DNA of 19,053 nt from an uncultured Lachnospiraceae bacterium (lineage in GTDB: Bacteria; Bacillota; Clostridia; Lachnospirales; Lachnospiraceae): contig CAJUFL010000067.1 in the NCBI GenBank assembly GCA_910585605.1, positions 1 through 19,053 of the forward strand, read 5' to 3'. Numbering within the stretch: the stretch's first letter is position 1; the number at the start of each line of letters is the position of its first letter. The position numbers were made by a program, and so were the translations under genes. The notes under the pieces were generated by a model that did not search any database, was not told the origin of the DNA, and was given only the letters and a program-made list of their open reading frames with translations. Positions 1 through 7,326 of this stretch are shown here, piece by piece.

Positions 1-49
1 ATAAAAAGAAGCTGCCGCTTCACGAATCTCATTTCGTTAAAGCGACAGC
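1..49 (-). terminator. Rho-independent terminator of proS
   Basis: On the minus strand a 10-bp stem with one G-T pair (plus-strand arms 11-20 and 40-49) encloses a second short stem, ACGAA against TTCGT. It is followed by a T-rich run (complement of 1-10). It lies just past the proS stop at 87 and is a convincing intrinsic terminator. Confidence 0.85.
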
Positions 50-86
50 CCCTTTCGGTTTATTCTATTTACCCTAAAAACAATAA

Positions 87-1520
87 TCAATATGCACGCC
101 CAAAATACACCATTTTCTTTGCCGGTTTACCGCAATGCACACATGTACTTCCCAGTGTTTCCTGCGTAAACGGCATACAGCGTGTAGATGCCCCTGTCTT
201 ATCCTTGATGGCTTCTTCACACTCGGTTTCCCCACACCACATGGCTTTTATAAATCCCTGTCTGTTCTCAATGATATCAGTAAACTCCTCCCATGTAACC
301 GCAGTATGAGTATTCTCCTCACGATGGGCAAGTGCTTTATCATACATATCCTGCTGGATCGACTCAAGCAATTCTCCAACCTTACTGTCAATCTCATCCA
401 AAGAAACCTCTATCTTCTCACTAGTATCACGGCGGACAATTAATGCTTTATTCGCCTCAATATCTCTTGGACCAATCTCTACACGAAGCGGAATTCCCCG
501 CATCTCCTGTTCCGCAAACTTCCAGCCCGGATTCTTATCGGAATCATCCACATTGACACGGTAACTCTTAAGCATCTCTTTTAATTCTGCTGCCTTTTCC
601 AGTACACCTTCCTTTTTCTGCATGATCGGCACGATCATAACCTGAACAGGTGCTACCTTTGGCGGAAGTACCAGACCCGAATCATCACCATGTACCATGA
701 TAATCGCTCCAATCAGCCTTGTCGTCATTCCCCATGAGGTCTGATGTACATACTCTAATTTGTTGTCCTTGCTTGTATACTGAATGCCAAATGCCTTTGC
801 AAATCCATCCCCAAAATTATGGCTTGTTCCTGACTGCAAAGCCTTCCCGTCATGCATCAGTGCTTCAATCGTATAGGTTGCTTCTGCTCCGGCAAACTTC
901 TCCTTCTCGGTTTTCTGACCGCGGACAACCGGTATTGCAAGTACCTGCTCACAGAAATCGGCATAAACGTTCAGCATCTGGATTGTCCTCTCTTCTGCTT
1001 CCTCGGCGGTTGCATGGGCAGTATGTCCCTCCTGCCACAAAAATTCCCGAGAACGCAAGAATGGTCTTGTCTCCTTTTCCCACCGGACAACAGAACACCA
1101 TTGGTTATACACTTTTGGCAAATCCCGGTAAGATTCCACCTCATTTTTATAAAAATCACAGAATAATGTCTCTGAGGTAGGTCTGACACAGAGTCTTTCC
1201 TGAAGCTCATTCATTCCGCCATGAGTCACCCAGGCAACCTCCGGTGCAAATCCTTCTACATGATCCTTTTCTTTTTGCAAAAGACTTTCCGGAATAAACA
1301 TTGGTAAATAAACATTTTCTACTCCTGTTTCCTTAAACCGTTCATTCAGCTGCTTCTGAATCAGTTCCCATATCGCATAGCCTGCAGGCTTAATTACCAT
1401 GCACCCCTTGACGCTTGTATAATCAATCAAATCTGCCTTCCGCACGATATCCGTATACCATTGTGCAAAATCTTCTTCCATAGAGGTAATCTGCTCTACT
1501 AATTTCTTGTCTTTCGCCAT
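87..1520 (-). CDS. proS: Prolyl-tRNA synthetase, short (archaeal/eukaryotic-like, type 3) form
   Basis: A class II aminoacyl-tRNA synthetase that charges tRNA-Pro with proline in the cytoplasm. The 477-aa product has the compact layout without the large editing insertion of the E. coli-type enzyme. It carries class II motifs (VRPTSE in motif 2 context; WCSVVRWEKETRPFLRSREFLWQEGHTAH) and a C-terminal domain with four cysteines (CGETEC, TRC, CVHC) that probably binds zinc. The C-terminus ends in GRAY, as expected of this subfamily, whose last residue is usually Tyr. A longer frame opens at 1556, but the ATG at 1520 is preferred because AAGGAG sits 7 nt upstream of it. It has its own promoter (1572-1600) and terminator (1-49), so it is probably monocistronic. 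No T-box-like leader is visible, and the leader is too short for one. Confidence 0.95.
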   Translation of the reverse strand: MAKDKKLVEQITSMEEDFAQWYTDIVRKADLIDYTSVKGCMVIKPAGYAIWELIQKQLNERFKETGVENVYLPMFIPESLLQKEKDHVEGFAPEVAWVTHGGMNELQERLCVRPTSETLFCDFYKNEVESYRDLPKVYNQWCSVVRWEKETRPFLRSREFLWQEGHTAHATAEEAEERTIQMLNVYADFCEQVLAIPVVRGQKTEKEKFAGAEATYTIEALMHDGKALQSGTSHNFGDGFAKAFGIQYTSKDNKLEYVHQTSWGMTTRLIGAIIMVHGDDSGLVLPPKVAPVQVMIVPIMQKKEGVLEKAAELKEMLKSYRVNVDDSDKNPGWKFAEQEMRGIPLRVEIGPRDIEANKALIVRRDTSEKIEVSLDEIDSKVGELLESIQQDMYDKALAHREENTHTAVTWEEFTDIIENRQGFIKAMWCGETECEEAIKDKTGASTRCMPFTQETLGSTCVHCGKPAKKMVYFGRAY

Positions 1521-1571
1521 TTTATTTCTCCTTAATTTTAGTTCCCTTATTAACAAAATCCAAACAAAAGC

Positions 1572-1600
1572 ATTATACCTTCATTCCTTATGATTTGCAA
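1572..1600 (-). promoter_or_regulatory. Sigma-A promoter of proS
   Basis: On the minus strand TTGCAA, a 17-nt spacer, then TATAAT. The -10 box is about 50 nt upstream of the proS start. Confidence 0.8.
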
Positions 1601-1657
1601 GCATTCCATATCCAAACTTTTCTCAGCTGTTCGGATTTCAGATTCCAAAATCTATTA

Positions 1658-2731
1658 CTATTGCTGAAAACCGTTTTTCTGATATACTCCGTAAATTTCT
1701 TTACCAATCAGCATCCCTACCGGTCCCAGTAAAAACCCACATACACCAAACAGCTTAAACCCTGCATACATACTGATGATCGTATAAAGCGGTTTCATTC
1801 CCACCTTACCGCTTATCATTCTGGGTTCGGTGAGCTGCCGGATTAGCAGGCAGCCCAGATAAGCGAGCAGCATAATCACTGCACCGAAAAAATTTTTCAT
1901 CAGTAAAAAAATAATCATGGCAGGTATTAAGATCAATCCTGCCCCCAGTATCGGCAATGCATCAACAACCGCCACCAAAGGTCCCAGCACCAGTGCATAC
2001 GGCTGTTTAATCAGTAAAAATGCACCGGTACATAGTATACCATCCAACAGCATGATAAGCCCCTGTGCTTTCACATATGCTTTAAGGGTATCCTTACATT
2101 TTCCGATCACCCTGCACACGCCTCTGCCCGGCTCGGATTCCAGCATCTTTCCCCTAATCCCGTCATAATCCTGAATCATAAAAAATGTGGCAATAATCGT
2201 GATGATCAAGCAAAACAGCACTTGAAATGCCTTCTCCGCCACCTGCACGGAATAAGACGTAACCTTAGGAAGCATTTCTGATAATGAGTCCAGCTTCACA
2301 TTGTCCATCATGCTCGCCATATAGGAAAAGCTCACTCCATCCGTAACATGCAGCAACTCATCCACTTCACAGCAGCAGTTTTTGATCAAGTATACTATTT
2401 TTGCCTGATAAAACGGAAAATTCAGCAGAATACTCTGCCCCTGTCCTAGCAGATATCCCCCAAACAGCCCAGCCAACAGAAATAGTAAAAGGTATAAAAT
2501 AACCACCGCAAAGACAAGAAACCATTTTTTTCCCTTCCCCGACCACAATCCGGTCTTCTTTCCTATCTTTCTAAGAAAAGGATAATATAAAACCGATACA
2601 ACCCCCGCAATTATAAAAGGAACCCCAAGGGGCAGTATATACCGGAACACCAGATAAATACTTACTGTCAGTATAAGTAATACAAGTATATTTTTCATCC
2701 TGTTATTTATCTGAATTTTTGTTTTTTCCAT
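1658..2731 (-). CDS. AI-2E family / YtvI-like integral membrane protein
   Basis: A 357-aa polytopic membrane protein of the AI-2E transporter superfamily. Two hydrophobic segments lie near the N-terminus (residues about 13-45 and 68-95), then a soluble region, then a helix near 165-185, and a cluster of helices from about 225 to the end. The family's conserved late region is present (PLVAVVDALPILGAGLILIP, then QLTEPRMISGKVGMKPL). The layout resembles B. subtilis YtvI, annotated as a sporulation membrane protein, but the transported substrate is unknown. The ATG at 2731 has GAGGAG 7 nt upstream. It lies 99 nt downstream of the RluA-family gene with no clear promoter between them, so co-transcription is likely, passing through an unusual pair of overlapping hairpins (2772-2820). 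Confidence 0.85.
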   Translation of the reverse strand: MEKTKIQINNRMKNILVLLILTVSIYLVFRYILPLGVPFIIAGVVSVLYYPFLRKIGKKTGLWSGKGKKWFLVFAVVILYLLLFLLAGLFGGYLLGQGQSILLNFPFYQAKIVYLIKNCCCEVDELLHVTDGVSFSYMASMMDNVKLDSLSEMLPKVTSYSVQVAEKAFQVLFCLIITIIATFFMIQDYDGIRGKMLESEPGRGVCRVIGKCKDTLKAYVKAQGLIMLLDGILCTGAFLLIKQPYALVLGPLVAVVDALPILGAGLILIPAMIIFLLMKNFFGAVIMLLAYLGCLLIRQLTEPRMISGKVGMKPLYTIISMYAGFKLFGVCGFLLGPVGMLIGKEIYGVYQKNGFQQ

Positions 2732-2771
2732 CTCCCGGCTCCTCTCTGTGCACTGCCAATCTGATTCCTAC

Positions 2772-2820
2772 GAGCAATGAGCCAAACGGCTGCAAGCTCC
2801 TTATTAGCTTGCCCGTTTTT
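2772..2820. other. Two mutually exclusive hairpins in the gap before the YtvI-like gene
   Basis: Hairpin A pairs 2785-2789 with 2813-2817 and 2792-2798 with 2806-2812 (GCAAGCT against AGCTTGC), with a 2-nt bulge. On the plus strand it is followed by a T run. Hairpin B pairs GAGC (2772-2775) with GCTC (2796-2799) and AGCC (2780-2783) with GGCT (2788-2791). B uses bases needed by A, so both cannot form in one molecule. On the minus strand, which carries the flanking genes, neither has a proper T tail. Confidence 0.5.
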
Positions 2821-2830
2821 CTAATGAATA

Positions 2831-3532
2831 TTAATAATCCTCCATTTCAATCACATCAAACACGTCCCCTTCCGGCTCTCTCTTAAACACCATATGTTCT
2901 TCTGTAGATGGATGGTCAAATTCCAGTCTTGTCGCGTATAATGCGATCTGCTGATATTTCTTCTTTGTCTTTGCAAACATCGGGTTATACTTTGTATCAC
3001 CATAAATCCCGGCTCCTCTTGCTGCCATCTGCACCCGGATCTGATGGTGTCTTCCGGTAATCAATTCAATCAAAACATAAGAGAGAACTCCCTCATCCGT
3101 TTCCATCACATCCAGCAGTTCATATCCTAATCTTGCCTTTTTTGCCCCTTTTGTTCCCGTTTTTACAACTTTGGAAGTGTTCGTTCTTCCGTCTCTTAAC
3201 AGATAATCTTCCATCATGCCATATTCATCCGGAAGCTCTCCCGTTAAGACTGCCTGATAAAACTTCAGCATGATTCCGTCCTGAATCTGATCGGACAAAT
3301 TTGCTGCTGCCTGCTGGTTCTTCGCAAAAACCATAATACCTCCAACCGGCCGGTCAAGTCTGTGTACCATCGCCAGATACGGTTCCTCCTCCATTTCCCC
3401 CTCTTCAAACAAATGATTTTTCAGATAACTCAGTAAATCTATGTCCCTGCTCTTGTCTTCCTGAACCGGCATACCATACGGTTTCACACATACAATAATA
3501 TCTTCATCTTCAAATAAAATATCCACTTTCAT
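2831..3532 (-). CDS. RluA-family RNA pseudouridine synthase
   Basis: Converts specific uridines in structured RNA (rRNA or tRNA) to pseudouridine; the exact target cannot be told. The 233-aa protein consists of the catalytic domain alone, with no N-terminal S4 RNA-binding domain. The family signature MVHRLDRPVGGIMVFAKN is at residues 55-72, with the catalytic aspartate at D60. An early VKPYGMPVQ matches the usual family opening, and TGRHHQIRVQ matches the C-terminal GRxHQIR motif. The ATG at 3532 has AGGAG 9 nt upstream. It is first of a probable pair with the YtvI-like gene. Confidence 0.9.
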   Translation of the reverse strand: MKVDILFEDEDIIVCVKPYGMPVQEDKSRDIDLLSYLKNHLFEEGEMEEEPYLAMVHRLDRPVGGIMVFAKNQQAAANLSDQIQDGIMLKFYQAVLTGELPDEYGMMEDYLLRDGRTNTSKVVKTGTKGAKKARLGYELLDVMETDEGVLSYVLIELITGRHHQIRVQMAARGAGIYGDTKYNPMFAKTKKKYQQIALYATRLEFDHPSTEEHMVFKREPEGDVFDVIEMEDY

Positions 3533-3614
3533 CTCTACATTCTCCTATCAAATCAAAAACTCCGTCACAGACAGCAGGGTATCTAATTTGAACCGCCCCA
3601 CCGCTTTTACAGTG

Positions 3615-3643
3615 AGTTTAGCATTAAATATAAAAATCGTCAA
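3615..3643 (-). promoter_or_regulatory. Possible promoter of the RluA-family gene
   Basis: On the minus strand TTGACG, 17 nt, TAAACT. The -35 box is good and the -10 is weak. The -10 box is about 80 nt upstream of the gene. It lies in the 344-nt geneless stretch 3533-3876, which also holds the oppositely directed radical SAM promoter. Confidence 0.4.
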
Positions 3644-3731
3644 TTCAACCTAACAGATGAAATATGAAACCGCATAAAGATAAAATCAACAGCTTGCTGA
3701 AACCCTGTCACCCTTACCTGCATTTGAACAG

Positions 3732-3760
3732 TTGATATTAAAAAAATATGCAGGTATAAT
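3732..3760 (+). promoter_or_regulatory. Sigma-A promoter of the radical SAM gene
   Basis: TTGATA (3732-3737), 17-nt spacer, perfect TATAAT (3755-3760). The predicted start, near 3767, leaves a leader of about 110 nt before the gene at 3877. Confidence 0.8.
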
Positions 3761-3762
3761 AA

Positions 3763-3785
3763 ATCCTGACATAACGTGTCAGGAT
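3763..3785 (+). promoter_or_regulatory. Perfect 9-bp inverted repeat at the transcription start (candidate operator)
   Basis: Arms ATCCTGACA (3763-3771) and TGTCAGGAT (3777-3785) are separated by 5 nt and begin 2 nt after the -10 box. A protein bound here would block initiation. Alternatively the transcript begins within it and the remaining 3' part has little role. No T tail follows, so it is not a terminator. Confidence 0.6.
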
Positions 3786-3876
3786 ATAAATGCTATTCTG
3801 TTATTAAAGTAGTGAGTTCTTCTTATCTATATTATTGGAAAACAAGAAAAATTAGTCAGAAATGAGGAGGCAGGCA

Positions 3877-4761
3877 ATGCACTTTGTGAAAGCAAAAGGA
3901 ATATTATCTTCTAAAAATGGAATGAATTTATATCGTGGATGCTCCCACGGATGCATTTATTGTGACTCCAGAAGCAGATGCTACCATATGGAACACGCCT
4001 TTGAAGATATTGAAGTCAAGGAAAATGCAATTAACCTGTTAGAGTATGCCCTTAAACATAAACGAAAAAAGTGTATGATCGGCACAGGCTCCATGGCTGA
4101 CCCCTATATCCCGCTGGAACTGGAAATCGGAAATGTCAGAAAAGCTCTGCACTTGATATATAAGTATGGGTTTGGATTTACAGTTATCACAAAGTCAGAC
4201 CGCATTTTGCGAGATTTAGATCTTTTACAAAAAATAAACAAAAAGACAAAATGCGTTGTACAAATGACTTTAACTACCCTCGATGAAGATTTATGCAAAA
4301 AAATTGAGCCGAATGTGAGTACGACAAAAGAACGCTTTGAGGTATTGAAACAATTGCGGGATGCGGGAATCCCCACCATTGTATGGTTAACACCGATTTT
4401 GCCGTTTATCAATGATACGGAGGATAATATTTCCGGTATTTTAGATATGTGCATAGAAGCAAAAGTCTATGGTGTTATTTGTTTCGGCATGGGACTGACA
4501 CTGCGGGAAGGAAACAGAGAGTATTTTTATAAACAGTTAGACCACCTGTTTCCACAGTTAAAAGAAAAATATATGCGGACATACGGAAATCAGTACATGA
4601 TTGACAGCCCGGACAGCAGCCGCTTAATGAAATTATTTTATCAGAAATGCAAAAACAACGGAATTATCCATAATAACGAACAGATATTCCAGTATCTGCA
4701 TACCTTTGAGGAAAAAGACCCTGCCAGACAATTAAGTTTTTGGGATTTGGAGATAAAATAA
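3877..4761 (+). CDS. Radical SAM protein, spore-photoproduct-lyase-like family
   Basis: A 294-aa radical S-adenosylmethionine enzyme. The 4Fe-4S binding motif CSHGCIYC (CxxxCxxC) supplies C22, C26 and C29. The following stretch GTGSMADPYIPLE resembles the SAM-binding region of the SplB-like group (COG1533). Conserved segments further on include WLTPILPFINDTEDN and CFGMGLTLREGNREYF. The reaction and substrate are not known for this subgroup. The frame could open at 3862, but that ATG overlaps AGGAGG, which sits 6 nt before the ATG at 3877, so 3877 is the start. It is the only plus-strand gene in the window, with its own promoter and a palindrome at the start site, and it faces the regulator at 4816-5493 with only 54 nt between the stops and no obvious terminator there. 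Confidence 0.85.
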   Translation: MHFVKAKGILSSKNGMNLYRGCSHGCIYCDSRSRCYHMEHAFEDIEVKENAINLLEYALKHKRKKCMIGTGSMADPYIPLELEIGNVRKALHLIYKYGFGFTVITKSDRILRDLDLLQKINKKTKCVVQMTLTTLDEDLCKKIEPNVSTTKERFEVLKQLRDAGIPTIVWLTPILPFINDTEDNISGILDMCIEAKVYGVICFGMGLTLREGNREYFYKQLDHLFPQLKEKYMRTYGNQYMIDSPDSSRLMKLFYQKCKNNGIIHNNEQIFQYLHTFEEKDPARQLSFWDLEIK

Positions 4762-4815
4762 GATATGGCCGACCACCATAAAACGGACTGGAAACCAAAC
4801 ACGTGACTGGCTGCA

Positions 4816-5493
4816 TTAGGTTCGGAACCGGTAGCCAATTCCCCAGATGGTTTCAATATACTGGGGATTTTCCGGATCTCTCTCTATTTTTTTTCGAATC
4901 TTTTTAATATATGCTGAAACGGAATTGTAATATCCATCTCCCAGCTGATCCTCCCAGACGGCAATATACAAGTCCTGTTTGCTTACTACCTCATCCGCAC
5001 GCTGTGCCAGATAGAGAAGCACATCAAATTCCCTCGCCGTAAAAAACACCTCTTCATTATCCAGAAGCACGCGCCGGCTTAAGACTTCAATGCACAGCCC
5101 TCTTACCCGGATATATCCAAAGGGGCGGGTGAGCCTTCGATAACGTGCGATATGAGCCTGCACTCTGGCGATAATCTCTCCCTGTTTAAACGGCTCTACC
5201 AAATAGTCATCCGCACCTGATTGAAACATTTTAATCTTTTCCCACTCATCATCTTCTTTCGACAGAATGATAATGGGTATCTGTGTCTGCATCCGTATTT
5301 TTTCGCAAAGCACAAAATAAGACTGCACCTGTTCACAGTACAACAAAATAACATCTGCCTTTTGAATAAGCTTCTCATATTCTGCCAGACGGTTCAGCCC
5401 TGCCTCCATTACGTCATAACCACTCAGCTGTAGATAGTCCTTTAATTTACAAGGTCCTTTCTGCATTTCGTGTAACAGTAAAATATGGTACAC
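4816..5493 (-). CDS. OmpR-family regulator with a degenerate (aspartate-less) receiver domain
   Basis: A DNA-binding regulator of 225 aa. The C-terminal winged helix (about 128-225) is intact: FTAREFDVLLYLAQR, then SVSAYIKKIRKKIERDPENPQYIETIWGIGYRF. The N-terminal receiver fold is recognisable (ILLLHE, IPIIILSKEDD, SGADDYLVEPFKQGEIIARV) but the phosphorylation chemistry is missing. The phosphoacceptor Asp is Tyr52 (in VILLYCEQ), the acidic pocket is reduced to E9 (HEM in place of EDD), and the conserved Lys of KPF is E100. Only the switch Ser (S78) remains. A frame opens at 5562, but an ATG there lacks a good ribosome site and overlaps palindromes. The GTG at 5493 (or TTG at 5496), preceded by AGAGGGG, gives the standard family length. 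No histidine kinase is adjacent. Confidence 0.85.
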   Translation of the reverse strand: MYHILLLHEMQKGPCKLKDYLQLSGYDVMEAGLNRLAEYEKLIQKADVILLYCEQVQSYFVLCEKIRMQTQIPIIILSKEDDEWEKIKMFQSGADDYLVEPFKQGEIIARVQAHIARYRRLTRPFGYIRVRGLCIEVLSRRVLLDNEEVFFTAREFDVLLYLAQRADEVVSKQDLYIAVWEDQLGDGYYNSVSAYIKKIRKKIERDPENPQYIETIWGIGYRFRT

Positions 5494-5543
5494 CAAAAAT
5501 ACGCCCCTCTCTTTTGTAATAAAACTGAAATTTTGAACCGAAA

Positions 5544-5573
5544 CAGTTCTAAGAACAGGCATCCTGACAGGAT
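5544..5573 (-). promoter_or_regulatory. Tandem palindromes upstream of the pseudo-receiver regulator
   Basis: Two palindromes lie 50-80 nt upstream of the chosen regulator start. One is around GTTCT-A-AGAAC (5546-5556). The other is ATCCTG-A-CAGGAT (5561-5573). The second shares the 9-nt half-site ATCCTGACA with the palindrome at 3763-3771. No clear promoter boxes could be assigned here. Confidence 0.4.
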
Positions 5574-5632
5574 ACCCTTAACATGACATAAACAAATCTC
5601 TCTTCCCGATGATGGGAAACCTGTTTATCCAG

Positions 5633-5661
5633 AAGCTGGAAACCGATTGGTTTCACAGCTT
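5633..5661 (-). terminator. Hairpin downstream of murA, probable weak terminator
   Basis: A 12-bp stem (AAGCTG plus GAAACC against GGTTTC plus CAGCTT, one bulged A, loop GATT) lies 18 nt beyond the murA stop. The minus-strand 3' side reads CTTCTGG rather than a T run, so termination may be inefficient and the downstream regulator may receive read-through. Confidence 0.45.
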
Positions 5662-5678
5662 ATGAATCCAAATTATTC

Positions 5679-6980
5679 TTATCCGACCTTTAATTTGAAC
5701 TTTTGAATCTCTTTATCCGTCTCAACAATTGCAATCTGTCCTCCCAGTGCACGGATTTTCTCATCAAAGGCTTCATAACCTCTCTGGATATACTTAATAT
5801 CCTCTACTACGGTAAATCCACCTGCTGCAAGACCCGCAAGCACTAATGCGGCACCCGCTCTTAAATCCGGTGCCACAACACTGGCACCCTCAAATTCTTC
5901 CACACCATCGATAATCGCTGTATTACCTTCTACTTTAATCTGTCCGCCCATGCGGAACAACTCATCTACATACTTAAACCTGTTCTCAAAAATACTCTCG
6001 GTAATGATAGAGGTTCCTTCCGACAATGCCAGAACAACTGCCATCTGTGGCTGCATATCTGTCGGAAAACCTGGATATGGCAATGTCTTGATATTCGTAG
6101 CCTTCAACCTGTGATTGCTTACAACCCTGACTGCATCATCATATTCCATAACAACGGCCCCAATTTCCTTCAACTTGGAGGAAATTGCCTCTAAATGCTT
6201 AGGAATCACGTTCCTGATGGTAATATCTCCTTTAGTAGCAGCCGCAGCAACCATAAAGGTTCCCGCTTCTATCTGATCCGGAATAATGGAATATTCCGTG
6301 CCTTTTAATTTTTCAACTCCTCTGATTCGAATCACATCCGTACCAGCACCTTTGATATTGGCACCCATGCTATTCAAAAAATTGGCTACATCCACAATAT
6401 GCGGTTCCTTTGCAGCATTCTCAATCGTTGTTTTCCCCTCTGCCAAAACAGCTGCCATCATAACATTAATCGTAGCACCAACCGAAACCACGTCCATATA
6501 TATATGACTGCCAACCAAACGCTCTGCTTCCACATGAATCATGCTGCTGTGAATATCAACATTCGCACCTAATGCCTTAAATCCCTTAATATGCAAATCA
6601 ATAGGACGGCTTCCGATATTACAGCCTCCCGGTAATGCTACACTGGATTTCCTGTACTTTCCTAACATAGCACCCAATAAATAATAGGAAGCACGTATCT
6701 TACGAATAAATTCATCATCTACACAATTATTTCCATTAGGATTAATCGCTCCGCCACAAATTTTAACCGTATGTTCATCTATATATTTTACTCTCGCACC
6801 AATACCCTGAATTGCTTGCAATAGTACTCTTGTATCTCTAACATTGGGAACATTCTCAATTATAACCTCTTCATCTGTCATAATTGCAGCAGCCAGAATT
6901 CCAAGTGCGGCATTCTTCGCACCTGCTATAGAAACCTCTCCAACCAGCGGGCTGCCTCCCTTTATTACATATTGCTCCAT
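5679..6980 (-). CDS. murA: UDP-N-acetylglucosamine 1-carboxyvinyltransferase
   Basis: Catalyses the first committed step of peptidoglycan synthesis, transferring enolpyruvate from PEP to UDP-GlcNAc in the cytoplasm. The 433-aa length is normal for the family. SIAGAKNAALGIL holds the substrate-binding Lys (K22). LPGGCNIGSRPIDLH holds the active-site Cys (C120), the residue alkylated by fosfomycin, so no Cys-to-Asp resistance change is present. FPTDMQPQ and the C-terminal DLRAGAALVLAGLAAGG are also family motifs. The ATG at 6980 has AGAGG 6 nt upstream. It has its own extended -10 promoter and stands apart from other wall genes. Firmicutes often carry two murA paralogues, and this one cannot be placed with certainty. 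Confidence 0.95.
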   Translation of the reverse strand: MEQYVIKGGSPLVGEVSIAGAKNAALGILAAAIMTDEEVIIENVPNVRDTRVLLQAIQGIGARVKYIDEHTVKICGGAINPNGNNCVDDEFIRKIRASYYLLGAMLGKYRKSSVALPGGCNIGSRPIDLHIKGFKALGANVDIHSSMIHVEAERLVGSHIYMDVVSVGATINVMMAAVLAEGKTTIENAAKEPHIVDVANFLNSMGANIKGAGTDVIRIRGVEKLKGTEYSIIPDQIEAGTFMVAAAATKGDITIRNVIPKHLEAISSKLKEIGAVVMEYDDAVRVVSNHRLKATNIKTLPYPGFPTDMQPQMAVVLALSEGTSIITESIFENRFKYVDELFRMGGQIKVEGNTAIIDGVEEFEGASVVAPDLRAGAALVLAGLAAGGFTVVEDIKYIQRGYEAFDEKIRALGGQIAIVETDKEIQKFKLKVG

Positions 6981-7034
6981 AATGCACCTCTTACTATGTG
7001 TCGTTGAATACTTTTCATAGACGTAATCGTCTTA

Positions 7035-7062
7035 ATTATAGCATGAATAGAAAATTTGTAAA
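7035..7062 (-). promoter_or_regulatory. Extended -10 promoter of murA
   Basis: On the minus strand TTTACA, 16-nt spacer, TATAAT preceded by TG one base upstream (extended -10). A short palindrome, AGACG-TAAT-CGTCT (7019-7032), falls at the predicted start site. Confidence 0.75.
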
Positions 7063-7149
7063 CCGTTTTTCTTTTTCTTTACACAAAAATTAATATTTTC
7101 TTAATATTTTTATCAAATTTGTTTCCTGAAAATATGTGGATACTTATTC

Positions 7150-7315
7150 CTAGTACATCGTAAATTAAGTTCTTGATAGTTTGACGAAGGATAAACTTTT
7201 ACTCTGCAAGGCGAATTTTCGACGGCGTAGCGGTGGCTACGGCTAGAAAATGCAACGCAGCAGATGAAAGTTTAGACAAGTCAAACTGCAAGATACTTAG
7301 TTTATGATGTACTAG
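7150..7315. mobile_element. 166-bp palindromic MITE-like element, copy 1
   Basis: Imperfect terminal inverted repeats of about 36 bp run inward from CTAGTACATC (left, 7150) and GATGTACTAG (right, ending 7315). The palindrome continues inside: AAACTTT against AAAGTTT, CTGC against GCAG, ATTTTC against GAAAAT, and a centre GTAGC-GGTG-GCTAC. No ORF is present. It fills most of the gap between murA and pyrI; the remainder (6981-7149) is the murA leader, its promoter and AT-rich sequence. Related copies are at 14233-14397 and near 17613-17737. The folded RNA may also end pyrBI transcription, though that is inference. Confidence 0.75.
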
Positions 7316-7326
7316 AGCTCTTCGGT

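Noticed and set aside
1521..1556. Longer proS start at 1556
   Set aside because: AAGGAG lies inside this extension at the right distance for the ATG at 1520, and the added residues do not look like the family's N-terminus.
1521..1657. T-box leader before proS
   Set aside because: The leader after the promoter is only about 45 nt, with no T-box core or antiterminator.
5494..5562. N-terminal extension of the regulator starting at the ATG at 5562
   Set aside because: There is no proper ribosome site, the region is palindromic, and the receiver fold begins only at the GTG at 5493, which has AGAGGGG upstream.
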